From Pseudodesulfovibrio sp. S3 (lineage in GTDB: Bacteria; Desulfobacterota; Desulfovibrionia; Desulfovibrionales; Desulfovibrionaceae), in contig NZ_QTZO01000008.1 in the NCBI RefSeq assembly GCF_004025585.1, positions 100,595 to 164,594 of the forward strand: a stretch of 64,000 nt of DNA, given 5' to 3'. Below, piece by piece: positions 45,796 to 54,955 of this stretch. The translations under genes and the position numbers were made by a program. Each line of letters starts with the position of its first letter. Within the stretch, counting starts at the first letter, position 1. Below the pieces are notes generated by a model. The model was not told the DNA's origin, searched no databases, and saw only the letters and a program-made list of their open reading frames with translations.

Positions 45796-47784
45796 TTACA
45801 GCAGCTTCAGCCGCCAGTTGAATTCGCTGGTGCGTTTGGGGCGGGGAACGGCCTTGGGCCAGTCCTCGCGGATGGTAATGAACGTCTTGATGCCGAGCTT
45901 TTCAAGGGTCTTGTACTCGTTGCTCAGGTCCAGCTCCCAGCCGGGGAAAATCCAGTTGTTCTGGCCGTGCTTGCGGACGAAGGCGACTTCATGCATGGGG
46001 CTTTTCAAGGCCTCGTCAAAGGGGACGCTTTCCGCCAGGAAACGGGAAATGCCGAAGGGCCACAGCCCCTTGATGACAAAACCGAGGGAAAGAGGCGGGT
46101 TTTGGGCCAGCGTCTGTATGTCTTCCAACGGCAGTTCCGGGTTGATGATCGCGCTGGAGCAGCCAAGGTCCTTGAGCATGCCGAGGGCCAGCCTGTTTGA
46201 GGCGTTGCAGTATGGACCGGCCACCAGGGTGGCGTTTTTGCGGTCCTCAAAGAAGGCGGCCTGCCACGGGGCATTCAGCACGAATTCCCGTGCCCCCTTT
46301 TTGACAGCTTCCTTGATCAGGGAACGGTATTTCTTGTCCTCGTCGGGCCAGATGACCGGCGGCAGCCACCACTGGGAGCGGGAGACGATCTTGCCCGGTA
46401 TCTTGCCGATGGTGGACCGTTCCAGCCAGAAGGCGGAGCGGTCGTAGATATGGCCTCTGGGCGGTTGGCGGAACAGGGAGATGGTCTCAGACCTGCTCTT
46501 GTTCTTTGAGCGCGGCGCAGCCTTGGGCCAGGTGGGCGTGAACGTGGAAGCCTTCGGCTCCGGTGCCGGGAACAGGTCGAGTTCCCTTTCCAGGCCCTTG
46601 ATGAGTTTGGTCAACTCCGGCTCGCGGCGGTCCACCAGGAAGACCTTGGTACCCGTGGGCAGGGGAGGACCGGAGTGCTGCTTGGAAAAGGGTATGTCCA
46701 TGCGGCCGCGTTTGGGAACACGGCGGCGGATGGCAAGGGTCCGGTGGCCCGGCTGGTCTTCATAGCCCACCCGGATCATGTCGCCGGTGTTGAGCTGTTC
46801 ACGTGGCTGGAAATAGAGCTGTTTCTGATCCCGTTTGATCTCGCCCACGAGGCGTCCCGAACTGGTCTCTTCGCCGGGCTGGATAGGCATGAAGGGCCGT
46901 TGCGGCAGGAACGTGGAATGGGTTGTGGGGCGGCCCAGTGCCTGATCGAGCAGGTCCAACGCCGTCTTCTTGGCCTGGGCGTCCTGTGGATTGTCGCGCA
47001 ACAACTGATATGCCTTGACCGTGTAGAAAACGTAGTGAGGTCCCTTCTTACGGCCCTCGATCTTCCAGGCCGCCACCTTGGGCATGGAGAGCAGCGGCTT
47101 GGTCAGGAGGTCCAGTGAGAGGTCGGAGCAGGAAAAGAGTCGTTCCGGGTCTTTTTTGTCCCGTGAGTAGAGCCGACGGCAGGGCTGCACGCACCGTCCG
47201 CGAAGGCCGGATTTGCCGCCCAGGTAGCTGGACCAGTAGCAGCGGCCCGATACGCAGTGGCAGAGCGCGCCGTGAACGAAAATTTCGAGATCGAGGTCCT
47301 TGGGGCAGGCGTCGGCCATGATTTTGACTTCGTCAAGGTTCAGCTCACGGGGTATGACCACCCGTTTGGCGCCGAGTTTCTTGGCGATTTCCAGGCCTGA
47401 CGGGTGGCTGACGTTGGCCAGGGTGGAGAGGTGCAACTCGCCTGTGAAGCCCACCTGTTTGGCCAGGCTGAGCATGGCAAGGTCCTGAACGATGAGGGCG
47501 TATGGTTTGACGCTTTTTTGCAGCCGGTCGATAAGGTGCCCTGCGGCTTCCGGGTCTTGAGGCTTGACCAAGGTGTTCATGGCAACGTAGGTCTTGGTTC
47601 CGCGATCGCGACCGAGGCTTGCCAGTTGAGCCAGCTCGCTGATAGAGAAGTTCGTGGCCTGCATGCGGGCCGAAAAATGTTTCAGTCCCACATAGACCGC
47701 GTCAGCACCGGCTGCCACGGCTGCGAGGTAGGAATACTTGTCCCCGGCAGGGGCCATTATTTCAGGTACGTGTTTTTTGTTCAT
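45796..47784 (-). CDS. Peptidase U32 family protein (RlhA/TrhP-like RNA hydroxylation factor)
   Basis: The 662-residue protein starts with the U32 core EIMAPAGDKYSYLAAVAAGADAVYVGLKHFSAR. It has the family's cysteine cluster in EIFVHGALCHCVSGRCYWSS and GRCVQPCRRLY, then a long C-terminal region. E. coli relatives RlhA and TrhP hydroxylate 23S rRNA or tRNA and use these Cys for an Fe-S cluster; which target applies here is unknown. I chose ATG at 47784 (MNKKHVPEIMAPAG); a TTG at 47853 would run into pyrK. The Shine-Dalgarno is poor: AAGGA at 13 bases. Confidence 0.88.
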   Translation of the reverse strand: MNKKHVPEIMAPAGDKYSYLAAVAAGADAVYVGLKHFSARMQATNFSISELAQLASLGRDRGTKTYVAMNTLVKPQDPEAAGHLIDRLQKSVKPYALIVQDLAMLSLAKQVGFTGELHLSTLANVSHPSGLEIAKKLGAKRVVIPRELNLDEVKIMADACPKDLDLEIFVHGALCHCVSGRCYWSSYLGGKSGLRGRCVQPCRRLYSRDKKDPERLFSCSDLSLDLLTKPLLSMPKVAAWKIEGRKKGPHYVFYTVKAYQLLRDNPQDAQAKKTALDLLDQALGRPTTHSTFLPQRPFMPIQPGEETSSGRLVGEIKRDQKQLYFQPREQLNTGDMIRVGYEDQPGHRTLAIRRRVPKRGRMDIPFSKQHSGPPLPTGTKVFLVDRREPELTKLIKGLERELDLFPAPEPKASTFTPTWPKAAPRSKNKSRSETISLFRQPPRGHIYDRSAFWLERSTIGKIPGKIVSRSQWWLPPVIWPDEDKKYRSLIKEAVKKGAREFVLNAPWQAAFFEDRKNATLVAGPYCNASNRLALGMLKDLGCSSAIINPELPLEDIQTLAQNPPLSLGFVIKGLWPFGISRFLAESVPFDEALKSPMHEVAFVRKHGQNNWIFPGWELDLSNEYKTLEKLGIKTFITIREDWPKAVPRPKRTSEFNWRLKLL

Positions 47785-47796
47785 AAAGGTAGTTGT

Positions 47797-48582
47797 ATGT
47801 CCTTGAGGAATTGTCGCACTGTCAAGGTATTGGATGTGTCCCCGGTCGGTCAATCAAAATCGCCGGGCGAACTTTTCGAGTTGAGGCTCCAGTATCCGGA
47901 TTGGGATGGGTGGAAGCCCGGCCAGTTCGTCATGATCCGGCCCACGGGATGGGAATTGGATTTGCTCTGGGCCAGACCCTTTTCCATATGCTCGTCCGAT
48001 GGCGAATCACTGACCCTGTTCATCCAGAACATGGGGCGTGGCACCAGTCGGATCGGCAAGCTCAAATCGGGCGACACGGTCACCATGTGGGGGCCGCTCG
48101 GCAATTCCTTTGCCGTTGAACCCGAAACTCCGACCCTGCTCCTTGCGGGGGGTATCGGCATCGCACCTTTTCGGGGATATGTCGAGCAACATCCGCAACC
48201 GGAGAATCTCAAGCTTTTCATGGCCCATCGTCTGCCCCTGGATTGCTATCCCTATGCACTGCTCTCGAAATCGGTCTCAAGTCACTGTATGATCGAGGAA
48301 AAGCCCGAGGATCTGGACCGTATTATCGACACCATGCGCGACCGCATCAGGGAGTATGCCGCACAGGACGGCCTGATTTTATCCTGCGGTCCCACACCGT
48401 TCATGCGGACGGTGCAGCGTTTTGCGCTCGAGTTCAAAGCCAGGGCGCAGGTGTCCCTTGAAAACCGCATGGCCTGCGGTGTGGGCGCATGTCTGGGCTG
48501 CGTGACCAAGGACGGAGAGGGGCATCATGTCCAGGTGTGTACGCGCGGGCCTGTGTTCTGGGCCGACAAAGTGGAGCTTTAG
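47797..48582 (+). CDS. pyrK: Dihydroorotate dehydrogenase electron-transfer subunit
   Basis: The 261-residue protein has an FAD domain (WARPFSICSS for the flavin), an NAD-binding region (LLLAGGIGIAPFRGYVE) and a C-terminal 2Fe-2S site with C227-x4-C-x2-C-x12-C248 (CGVGACLGCVTKDGEGHH then VC). It passes electrons from PyrD to NAD. ATG at 47797 has AAAGG eight bases upstream. Upstream frame extension would overlap the divergent U32 gene. It sits 12 bases before pyrD. Confidence 0.96.
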   Translation: MSLRNCRTVKVLDVSPVGQSKSPGELFELRLQYPDWDGWKPGQFVMIRPTGWELDLLWARPFSICSSDGESLTLFIQNMGRGTSRIGKLKSGDTVTMWGPLGNSFAVEPETPTLLLAGGIGIAPFRGYVEQHPQPENLKLFMAHRLPLDCYPYALLSKSVSSHCMIEEKPEDLDRIIDTMRDRIREYAAQDGLILSCGPTPFMRTVQRFALEFKARAQVSLENRMACGVGACLGCVTKDGEGHHVQVCTRGPVFWADKVEL

Positions 48583-48594
48583 GGGGACTGGTCA

Positions 48595-49512
48595 ATGGAT
48601 ATGCATGTTTCTTTCGGTGGATTGGACCTCAAAAATCCGGTCATGACCGCATCCGGTACTTTCGGCTTCGGGATGGAGTTCGCCCCCTACGGGGATCTGA
48701 CCAAGCTCGGCGGCATCGTGGCCAAGGGCCTTTCCCTCAAGCCTCGTGAAGGCAATCCCATGCCGCGCATCACCGAGACCCCGTGCGGGATGCTCAACGC
48801 CATCGGCATCCAGAATCCCGGCGTGGAATATTTCATCACCAAGGCATTGCCGTACCTGCCCTGGAAAAAGGTAGCCGTGATCGCCAACCTGTATGCCTGC
48901 GATGCCGCCGAGTTCGGGGAGCTGGCCGGGGTGCTGGCAGGCGAGGAAGGTGTGGCCGCCTTGGAGGTCAACGTCTCCTGTCCCAACGTCAAGGAGGGTG
49001 GCATTGCCTTTGGCCAGGACCCGGCCCAGATCGCCAAGGTGACCGAGGCCGTGAAAAAATGGGCTGGAAACAAGCACGTCATGGTCAAGCTTTCTCCCAA
49101 CGTCACCGACATCGGCGTGTGCGCCCGGGCCGCAGCCGAGGGCGGGGCGGATTCCCTTTCGCTCATCAACACCCTGTCCGGCATGGCCGTGGATATCCGC
49201 AAGCGCAAGCCGTGCATTGCCAACGTCATTGCAGGACTGTCCGGCCCGGCGATCAAGCCCGTGGCATTGCGCTGCGTCTATCAGGCCGTCAAAGCCGTGG
49301 ACATTCCGGTGGTGGGCATCGGCGGCATAGCCTCTGCCGAGGACGCCCTGGAGTTCATCCTGGTGGGGGCTCAGGCCGTTCAGGTGGGCACCGCCAACTT
49401 CCTGCGGCCCGATTTCGCCTTCAACCTGGTGGATGAGATCGAAACCCTGCTCGGCGAGATCGGGGCGACCAGTCTGGACGATTTTCGAGGCAGTTTGCAG
49501 CTTCCACTGTAA
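48595..49512 (+). CDS. pyrD: Dihydroorotate dehydrogenase, class 1B catalytic subunit
   Basis: The 305-residue TIM-barrel flavoprotein oxidises dihydroorotate to orotate. Motifs: NPVMTASGTFGFG, LNAIGIQNPG, the active-site Cys in VNVSCPNVKEGG, HVMVKLSPNVTDI and VVGIGGIASAEDALEF. The Cys base and the adjacent pyrK identify the NAD-linked 1B type. Together with carB it places pyrimidine synthesis on the plus strand of this region. Confidence 0.97.
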   Translation: MDMHVSFGGLDLKNPVMTASGTFGFGMEFAPYGDLTKLGGIVAKGLSLKPREGNPMPRITETPCGMLNAIGIQNPGVEYFITKALPYLPWKKVAVIANLYACDAAEFGELAGVLAGEEGVAALEVNVSCPNVKEGGIAFGQDPAQIAKVTEAVKKWAGNKHVMVKLSPNVTDIGVCARAAAEGGADSLSLINTLSGMAVDIRKRKPCIANVIAGLSGPAIKPVALRCVYQAVKAVDIPVVGIGGIASAEDALEFILVGAQAVQVGTANFLRPDFAFNLVDEIETLLGEIGATSLDDFRGSLQLPL

Positions 49513-49530
49513 AAAATCCAAAATTTTTCC

Positions 49531-49559
49531 TTGCCAAGGCACACCATTTTGGTTAGTTA
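49531..49559 (+). promoter_or_regulatory. tRNA-Ser promoter
   Basis: TTGCCA (49531-49536), a 17-base spacer and TAGTTA (49554-49559), 15 bases before the tRNA. Confidence 0.7.
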
Positions 49560-49574
49560 CTGCCTCTCTAACGC

Positions 49575-49666
49575 GGAGAGGTGTCCGAGTCCGGCTTAAG
49601 GAGCACGCCTGGAAAGCGTGTAACGGGGGAACTCGTTCGGAGGTTCGAATCCTCTCCTCTCCGCCA
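49575..49666 (+). tRNA. tRNA-Ser, anticodon GGA
   Basis: The 92-nt class II tRNA includes CCA. The acceptor stem is GGAGAGG / CCTCTCC with discriminator G. The anticodon stem CACGC / GCGTG has loop CTGGAAA, giving anticodon GGA. A long variable arm and T arm GGAGGTTCGAATCCTCT complete it. Confidence 0.97.
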
Positions 49667-49676
49667 CGAAAGCAAA

Positions 49677-49708
49677 AAGGCTTACGATGAATATCGTAAG
49701 CCTTTTTT
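49677..49708 (+). terminator. tRNA-Ser terminator
   Basis: A 12-bp perfect stem AAGGCTTACGAT / ATCGTAAGCCTT with loop GAAT and TTTTTT. Confidence 0.95.
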
Positions 49709-49724
49709 CGTGGTCTTCGCCGGA

Positions 49725-49925
49725 TCAGGCGTTTGAAGTTTTTGGGGAATCGGGGCTTGTATAAAAGCTGAAGAAGATGTCCTTTTCTTCTGTAGTCTCA
49801 ACGGTGTGATCCGGGGTATCTGGCCAGAGATTGTTTGCCGGGGCTTTGAGAGATGTCTGGTCAGACAGTAAAAAGGTTATTTCCGCGCTGCTGAGTATGG
49901 GACCGTTGTTATTGTTGCCGTACAT
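49725..49925 (-). CDS. Possible small protein, unknown
   Basis: A 66-codon frame on the minus strand encodes an Asn-, Thr- and Asp-rich acidic peptide beginning MYGNNNNGP and containing EEKDIFFSFYTSPDSPKTSN. Codon composition is mixed and plausible, but the nearest purine-rich block (GGAGGGGGAGG) lies about 40 bases from the ATG. The opposite strand is also open for 90 codons. It may be a real small gene or chance. Confidence 0.25.
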   Translation of the reverse strand: MYGNNNNGPILSSAEITFLLSDQTSLKAPANNLWPDTPDHTVETTEEKDIFFSFYTSPDSPKTSNA

Positions 49926-50260
49926 GGGGTGCCGCCTTGGGTTTAAGGTTTTACCTCCCCCTCCTACATACTATAACGCTCAGAAGGGCATGATGGTTAC
50001 AAAGAACTGGGCCTTACGGTGTGCTGGATGTCTGTTCAAAGTCGAAAAGAGAGCCGATGTTTATGATAATGAATGTTCTTTCCATTTTGTTACACAAATT
50101 TAAGTAGTCATCGAATTACGGTGGGGTTTGCTTCAGTTGGTTTTCGGTGTGAAAGAATGTTGGTTTATTTTCCTTTTTATGTGTTAATATATTTGTAACT
50201 GGGATTGTCTTCTGGAATTGGCTGGGAGTCGCGTGTTGACGGTGTAACAGAGGTGGGCAC
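49926..50260. other. AT-richer intergenic stretch before the solute-binding protein
   Basis: Apart from the weak small frame to its left, I see no gene here. The DNA is visibly lower in GC than the surroundings, especially 50060-50200, and probably holds the promoter for the binding-protein gene. Confidence 0.45.
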
Positions 50261-51007
50261 TTGAGGTCTAAGATCAGCGGTGTCGGGGGCGTATGCCTTC
50301 TGATTGTATTCCTGCTTGCATCCGTAGTGTATGCAGAGGAGGAGACCTTCATCTGCGGTGTGGCTCAGGGGTATCCACCGTATCAGTTCGTTGGCGCGGA
50401 CGGGACTTCCACAGGATTGGATGTTGAGGTCATTCGGCTCGTCTTCGAAAAGATGGGCAGGGATTTGACGGTCAGGCAGGACAATTGGGATGACATTGTC
50501 GCCGGTTTGCGGCTGGGTAAGCTTGACTGCATTGCAGGAATGGAGATCAATGAACGGCGCAATAAATTTTTTGATTTCACTTCTCCGTATTATAGCCGGA
50601 AAGGGATGATCTTTGTTCTGGCGGATTCCTTTGTCCATTCGTTCAGCGAGCTGCAATGGCAAGTGGTTACGGGCGACAGGGATTCCTATGTGGAAGAGTT
50701 TTTCCGGGAAAAAGGAGTGCACAGGCATATACGATTGTATCAGACCAAGAGTAAGGAGCAATCCATGGAAATGCTCAAACAGGGCAAGGCGGTTGCTGCA
50801 ATTGCGCCCAAGGCCGTAGGAGTGTTTCTTGCCTGTAAGTACGATGTGGACGTTCGGATGATTGACGTGGGTGATCCTGGAGTGCCCGTAGGCATTGCCG
50901 TGGCAAAGGGGAACCGGACGCTGTTGATGCAGATGGAAGCCGCCCTGAACGCGTTGGTTGATGAAGGGGCGTTGCAGGAAGTGTTGAAACGCTGGCAGAC
51001 CCCCTAG
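50261..51007 (+). CDS. Periplasmic solute-binding protein, family 3
   Basis: The 248-residue protein has a Sec signal (cleavage after VVYA) and a full SBP_bac_3 domain: GVAQGYPPYQFVGADGTSTGLDVEVIRL, DNWDDIVAGLRLGKLDCIAGMEINERRNKFFDFTSPYY read in short blocks, and a C-terminal EVLKRW. Such proteins bind amino acids or other small solutes. No ABC permease or ATPase is adjacent; instead a large hybrid kinase follows 242 bases downstream, so a sensing role is likely. The start is TTG at 50261 after GAGGTG. Confidence 0.9.
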   Translation: MRSKISGVGGVCLLIVFLLASVVYAEEETFICGVAQGYPPYQFVGADGTSTGLDVEVIRLVFEKMGRDLTVRQDNWDDIVAGLRLGKLDCIAGMEINERRNKFFDFTSPYYSRKGMIFVLADSFVHSFSELQWQVVTGDRDSYVEEFFREKGVHRHIRLYQTKSKEQSMEMLKQGKAVAAIAPKAVGVFLACKYDVDVRMIDVGDPGVPVGIAVAKGNRTLLMQMEAALNALVDEGALQEVLKRWQTP

Positions 51008-51249
51008 AAGCCGGATGTGAAGAGGCTGTTTCAAAGAACCATTATGGAGTCAAACGAATATAATCGATCCGAAGGTGGAATTTGAGTAAGGAAGAATCAG
51101 GTTTTGTGTTAAAACAAATGGGCCTGTTTCCAGTTGATAGTTTTTCGTGGAAATGAAATAGTTTTTATTATTGGTAAATTCAGTGGAATCTGGTGTGGTC
51201 TGTTGAGATTGGGTGCTTGTTCCAGTGACTGCTGTTCAAGAGGAACCAC

Positions 51250-54200
51250 ATGATGATATTTCGTCGGGAGGGCAAGGGGAAACGTTCCCTGGTGAAGCAT
51301 TTGACGGCAAGTCTCATGGCTGTTGTCGCTCTCTCGTCCATTGCCATTTCATCCGTTATTTTCTTTGTTCTTTATGAAAAATCCGAAGTTCAGTTCGAAC
51401 AGCGTGCCAACGAAGCCCTGACACATCTTTCCAGCAGCCTTGAATCCTATCTTTGGCACATGGAGGAGGAGTCGGTTGTCAGCCTGTGCCAGACCTTCTT
51501 CAATATCGATATCGTGGTTTTCATTCAGGTGGACGACCATCGGGGCAATGAAATCTGCCGGTTCGGTGAGATTGTTCCCGGAAAAACCATTCTGAAGGAG
51601 CAGGTTGTCAGCTATGATGCCATAGATGTCGGCATTGTTCGGTTGGGTCTCACACCGGATATCTTCAAGAAACAGGTTTTTGAAACCACCTGGATCAGCC
51701 TGTTGTCTTTGTTTTCCGTGGTCGTGGTGCTTGGCCTGTTCACGCGGCTGGTTTTGAACCGGACCCTGCGTACGCCGCTTGGCAAGCTCATATCGCGGAC
51801 TGAGGCCATTTCGGCCGGGAAGTATACGGAACCGAGTCAGACAGAAAGTTTTCAGGAAATTCAGCTGATTCTCTCAAAATTCAACGAAATGGCCGAGCAG
51901 GTTCGGCTTCGTGAACATGAGCTTCGCGTCAGCGAGGAAAAATACCGGCGGTTGTTCGAGACCAGTATCGAAGGCATCATGATGATTGATGTCGACAATC
52001 GGATTTCCATGGTGAATCAGGTTCTTGCCGACATGCTCGGGTACACCGAAGCGGAAATGATCGGTATGCCCATGCGGACCCTGATTCACGAAGATGAACT
52101 TGAGGATCATGACGTGGAGATGGACAAGCGGCTTGCCGGTCATGCCTCCCAATATGGGCGTCGATTCATTCGAAAGGACGGCAGGGTGATATGGGGGATG
52201 CTCTCATCCAGTCCTCAGTTCGGTGACAAGGGGGAGTTCCAGGGATCCTTCAGCATGGTTACGGATATTACCGATCTGCGCACGGCCGAGGCGGAACTCA
52301 AGATAGCCTATGACAGAATGGAACAACGGGTTAACGAACGCACGGAAGAACTGAACAAGACCAACCGTCTTCTGACCTCGGAAATTCATATCCGCAAGCA
52401 GACCGAAAAGGAAATCATCAAGGCCAAGGAGGCTGCGGAGGAGGCTACTCGGGCCAAGAGTGAATTCCTGGCCAACATGAGTCATGAAATTCGTACTCCG
52501 ATGAATGCCATCATCGGGATGACGCATCTGGCCAAGATGACGGAGCTTACAGCGACACAAAGGGACTATCTCAACAAAATAGACATCTCAGCCAAATCCC
52601 TGCTTGGCATCATCAACGACGTGCTTGATCTGTCCAAGATCGAAGCGGGCATGTTGACGGTGGAGTCCGTGGGCTTCAAGCTAGATCAGGTGTTGGAACA
52701 GTTGACCACCATTGTTTCGCCTCGCGCCAACGAAAAGAAACTCGAATTTCTCATAGACGTGGAGAAGAACGTGCCTCCTGCCATTGTGGGCGATTCCATG
52801 CGCCTGGCGCAGATACTGATTAATCTGTGCAACAATGCCGTAAAGTTCACCGACACGGGGTCCGTAATCGTTTCCATCGCGAGCCTGGAACAGAATGCGG
52901 ACACCGCAAAACTCAGATTCAGTGTCAAGGATGACGGCATCGGCATTGAGGCGAATCAGGTCAAGGACCTGTTCCTGCCGTTCACTCAGGCAGACGCTTC
53001 CACCACGCGCAAATACGGTGGGACCGGCCTGGGGCTGAGCCTGTGCAGTCAGTTGGTTGATCTGATGGACGGCGAGATCGGCGTGGAGAGTGAACCGGGC
53101 AAGGGCAGTCTGTTCTGGTTTGAGGTTGTGTTCCCGATTTACGACAAGGATGAAAGCCAAACTGTGCTGCCTGAGGAATTGCAGGGTATTCATGCCCTGG
53201 TTGTGGACGACAACCCCACATCCCGTGTTATTCTCAAAGGGATGCTTGAGCATATTGGGCTGTCGGTCGATTTGGCGAAATCCGGCTATGAGGCGCTGGA
53301 AATGCTTCGCAACAGGCCGAGTGAGGAAGGCTACAGGCTTCTTGTCTTGGACTGGCGGATGCCGGGAATGGACGGCATCGATACGGCTGCCGCCATCCTG
53401 TCTGACGCCTCCATCGAGCCCAAGCCGCCAATGTTCATGGTGTCTGCATACGCCAATGCCGACTTGGTGAAACAGACGAATGAAATGGGTTTTAAGGGGC
53501 TTTTGTTCAAGCCTGTCAATCAGTCTTTCCTGTTCAATCTTGTTGTCGAGACCCTTGGCAAGGGCATTATCACATTGAGTGAGGTCTCACATGGTAAGAG
53601 TGTTATCGGTGATCTGAAAGGGGCTAAAATACTGCTTGTCGAGGATAATGAGATAAACCGACAGGTGGCGCAGGAGATTCTCTCCTCAACTGGAATTGAG
53701 GTTCATGAGGCCTTCAATGGACAACATGCGTTGGATTTTCTTGAAAAAAATGAAGTGGATTTGGTTTTGATGGACATCCAGATGCCGGTCATGGACGGCT
53801 ACGAAGCTGCGTCGCGTATCAGGCAGCAGATGAAATACAAGGATTTGCCGATCATTGCCATGACCGCGCACGCCATGGTTGGCGATATCGAGGCAAGTCG
53901 GGCAGTGGGTATGAATGGGCATATTTCCAAGCCTTTTGATCCGGAAGACCTGTTTGAGATTCTTCTCAAGTGGATTTGCCGGAAATCCGGAGCGGACGGC
54001 AAAGGAAAGGTTACCACCTCGGAAAAGGGAAGTCGGGATCTGCTGCCGGCAGACATGCCGGGATTCGATCTGGAATTAGGGCTCAAACGGGCACGCGGCA
54101 ATGTGAAATTATACAGGACGTTGCTTTTGCTTCTTGACGAAAAATATGCAGATGCTGCTTCAAATATCGAACAGGCCCTGGCCGACGGTCGTCGTGACGA

Positions 54201-54645
54201 AGGTATCGCCCTGGCGCATTCCGTCAAAGGTACTTCCGGGATGCTCGGAGCCATGGAACTGTTTGAGGCTGCCAGTGATCTCGAATTGGCGTTGGACCAG
54301 GGAGAGGAGGCCGTGAACGACCTCCTGTCGCGATTTACCCGCCAGCTGGATACGGTCATTGGCAGTATCGGTGTCCTCAAGGTGGCCGGCGAGGATGAGA
54401 CCTTACTCCTTAGGAATGGAGATGTTGCTGCGGTGGAAGATCTTCGGTCCAGCCTGGAAGGACTCAAACAGCCGCTTTTGCGGGGTGCCCCGGTGGAATG
54501 TCGCGAGAAGGCCGCTGCGGTTCAGTCCCTGGTCTGGCCTGAGGAATTGCAGGCTGATGTCTCTCTTTTGTTGAAGATTATTGATGAATACGATTTTAAA
54601 AAGGCTCTGGCATTGGTCGCCGAGATCGAGAAGGAATTCGGATAG
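51250..54645 (+). CDS. Hybrid sensor histidine kinase with PAS, two receivers and Hpt
   Basis: The 1131-residue phosphorelay protein is ordered: transmembrane about 18-42, periplasmic region of about 100 residues, transmembrane about 147-168, HAMP-like linker, PAS (SEEKYRRLFETSIEGIMMID), coiled coil, HisKA with H412 (NMSHEIRTPMN), HATPase (GGTGLGLSLCSQLVDLM), receiver 1 with D701 (LVLDWRMPGMDG), receiver 2 with D842 (LVLMDIQMPVMDGYEA), then Hpt with H990 (ALAHSVKGTSG). This is an EvgS/BvgS-like chain, except that the binding protein is a separate gene upstream. The cognate response regulator is not in the window. ATG has AGAGGA upstream. Confidence 0.95.
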   Translation: MMIFRREGKGKRSLVKHLTASLMAVVALSSIAISSVIFFVLYEKSEVQFEQRANEALTHLSSSLESYLWHMEEESVVSLCQTFFNIDIVVFIQVDDHRGNEICRFGEIVPGKTILKEQVVSYDAIDVGIVRLGLTPDIFKKQVFETTWISLLSLFSVVVVLGLFTRLVLNRTLRTPLGKLISRTEAISAGKYTEPSQTESFQEIQLILSKFNEMAEQVRLREHELRVSEEKYRRLFETSIEGIMMIDVDNRISMVNQVLADMLGYTEAEMIGMPMRTLIHEDELEDHDVEMDKRLAGHASQYGRRFIRKDGRVIWGMLSSSPQFGDKGEFQGSFSMVTDITDLRTAEAELKIAYDRMEQRVNERTEELNKTNRLLTSEIHIRKQTEKEIIKAKEAAEEATRAKSEFLANMSHEIRTPMNAIIGMTHLAKMTELTATQRDYLNKIDISAKSLLGIINDVLDLSKIEAGMLTVESVGFKLDQVLEQLTTIVSPRANEKKLEFLIDVEKNVPPAIVGDSMRLAQILINLCNNAVKFTDTGSVIVSIASLEQNADTAKLRFSVKDDGIGIEANQVKDLFLPFTQADASTTRKYGGTGLGLSLCSQLVDLMDGEIGVESEPGKGSLFWFEVVFPIYDKDESQTVLPEELQGIHALVVDDNPTSRVILKGMLEHIGLSVDLAKSGYEALEMLRNRPSEEGYRLLVLDWRMPGMDGIDTAAAILSDASIEPKPPMFMVSAYANADLVKQTNEMGFKGLLFKPVNQSFLFNLVVETLGKGIITLSEVSHGKSVIGDLKGAKILLVEDNEINRQVAQEILSSTGIEVHEAFNGQHALDFLEKNEVDLVLMDIQMPVMDGYEAASRIRQQMKYKDLPIIAMTAHAMVGDIEASRAVGMNGHISKPFDPEDLFEILLKWICRKSGADGKGKVTTSEKGSRDLLPADMPGFDLELGLKRARGNVKLYRTLLLLLDEKYADAASNIEQALADGRRDEGIALAHSVKGTSGMLGAMELFEAASDLELALDQGEEAVNDLLSRFTRQLDTVIGSIGVLKVAGEDETLLLRNGDVAAVEDLRSSLEGLKQPLLRGAPVECREKAAAVQSLVWPEELQADVSLLLKIIDEYDFKKALALVAEIEKEFG

Positions 54646-54680
54646 GGACGCGGTGTGCCCTATGGCGGGGCAATGTTTGA

Positions 54681-54714
54681 AAGAAAAAGGCGCGTTCAGC
54701 AATGAACGCGCCTT
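54681..54714 (-). terminator. Terminator of the SRP RNA gene
   Basis: A 12-bp perfect stem AAGGCGCGTTCA / TGAACGCGCCTT with a 4-base loop and TTTTTCTT on the minus strand. Confidence 0.94.
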
Positions 54715-54715
54715 T

Positions 54716-54812
54716 GAGTGGAAACCGGACACCCGGTAGCAACCGATACCGCTGCTTCCTTTCGGACCTGACGGGGTTTTCAGCGCAGCCGCCGTCCGGC
54801 TTCCCTCTGTTC
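54716..54812 (-). ncRNA. ffs: Signal recognition particle RNA, small bacterial (4.5S) type
   Basis: The minus strand carries the universal SRP core GTCAGGTCCGAAAGGAAGCA (the GGAA tetraloop is here GAAA, followed by GGAAGCAGC of the asymmetric loop). The outer stem pairs GGAAGCCGGAC (54794-54804) with GTCCGGTTTCC (54720-54730). The RNA pairs with Ffh to target membrane proteins. Ends are set from the stem, the promoter and the terminator and may be off by a few bases. Confidence 0.93.
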
Positions 54813-54821
54813 GGGAATGGT

Positions 54822-54850
54822 TTTCTACAGCGTTCCCGGAAGTTCGTCAA
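54822..54850 (-). promoter_or_regulatory. SRP RNA promoter
   Basis: TTGACG (54845-54850), a 17-base spacer and TAGAAA (54822-54827), about 10-15 bases before the RNA. Confidence 0.65.
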
Positions 54851-54955
54851 CTCTTCCTTTTGGAGCCGTTCTCTGATCCGGTGTGCCCATATGGGTGGCA
54901 TGCGGCGTCCGATGGGCTGTTATAGGGGAAACCACAGGATCAACGAGGTGTTATA

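Noticed and set aside
49831..50103. A 90-codon plus-strand frame after tRNA-Ser
   Set aside because: Opposite the small minus-strand frame, no good ribosome binding site, mixed composition.
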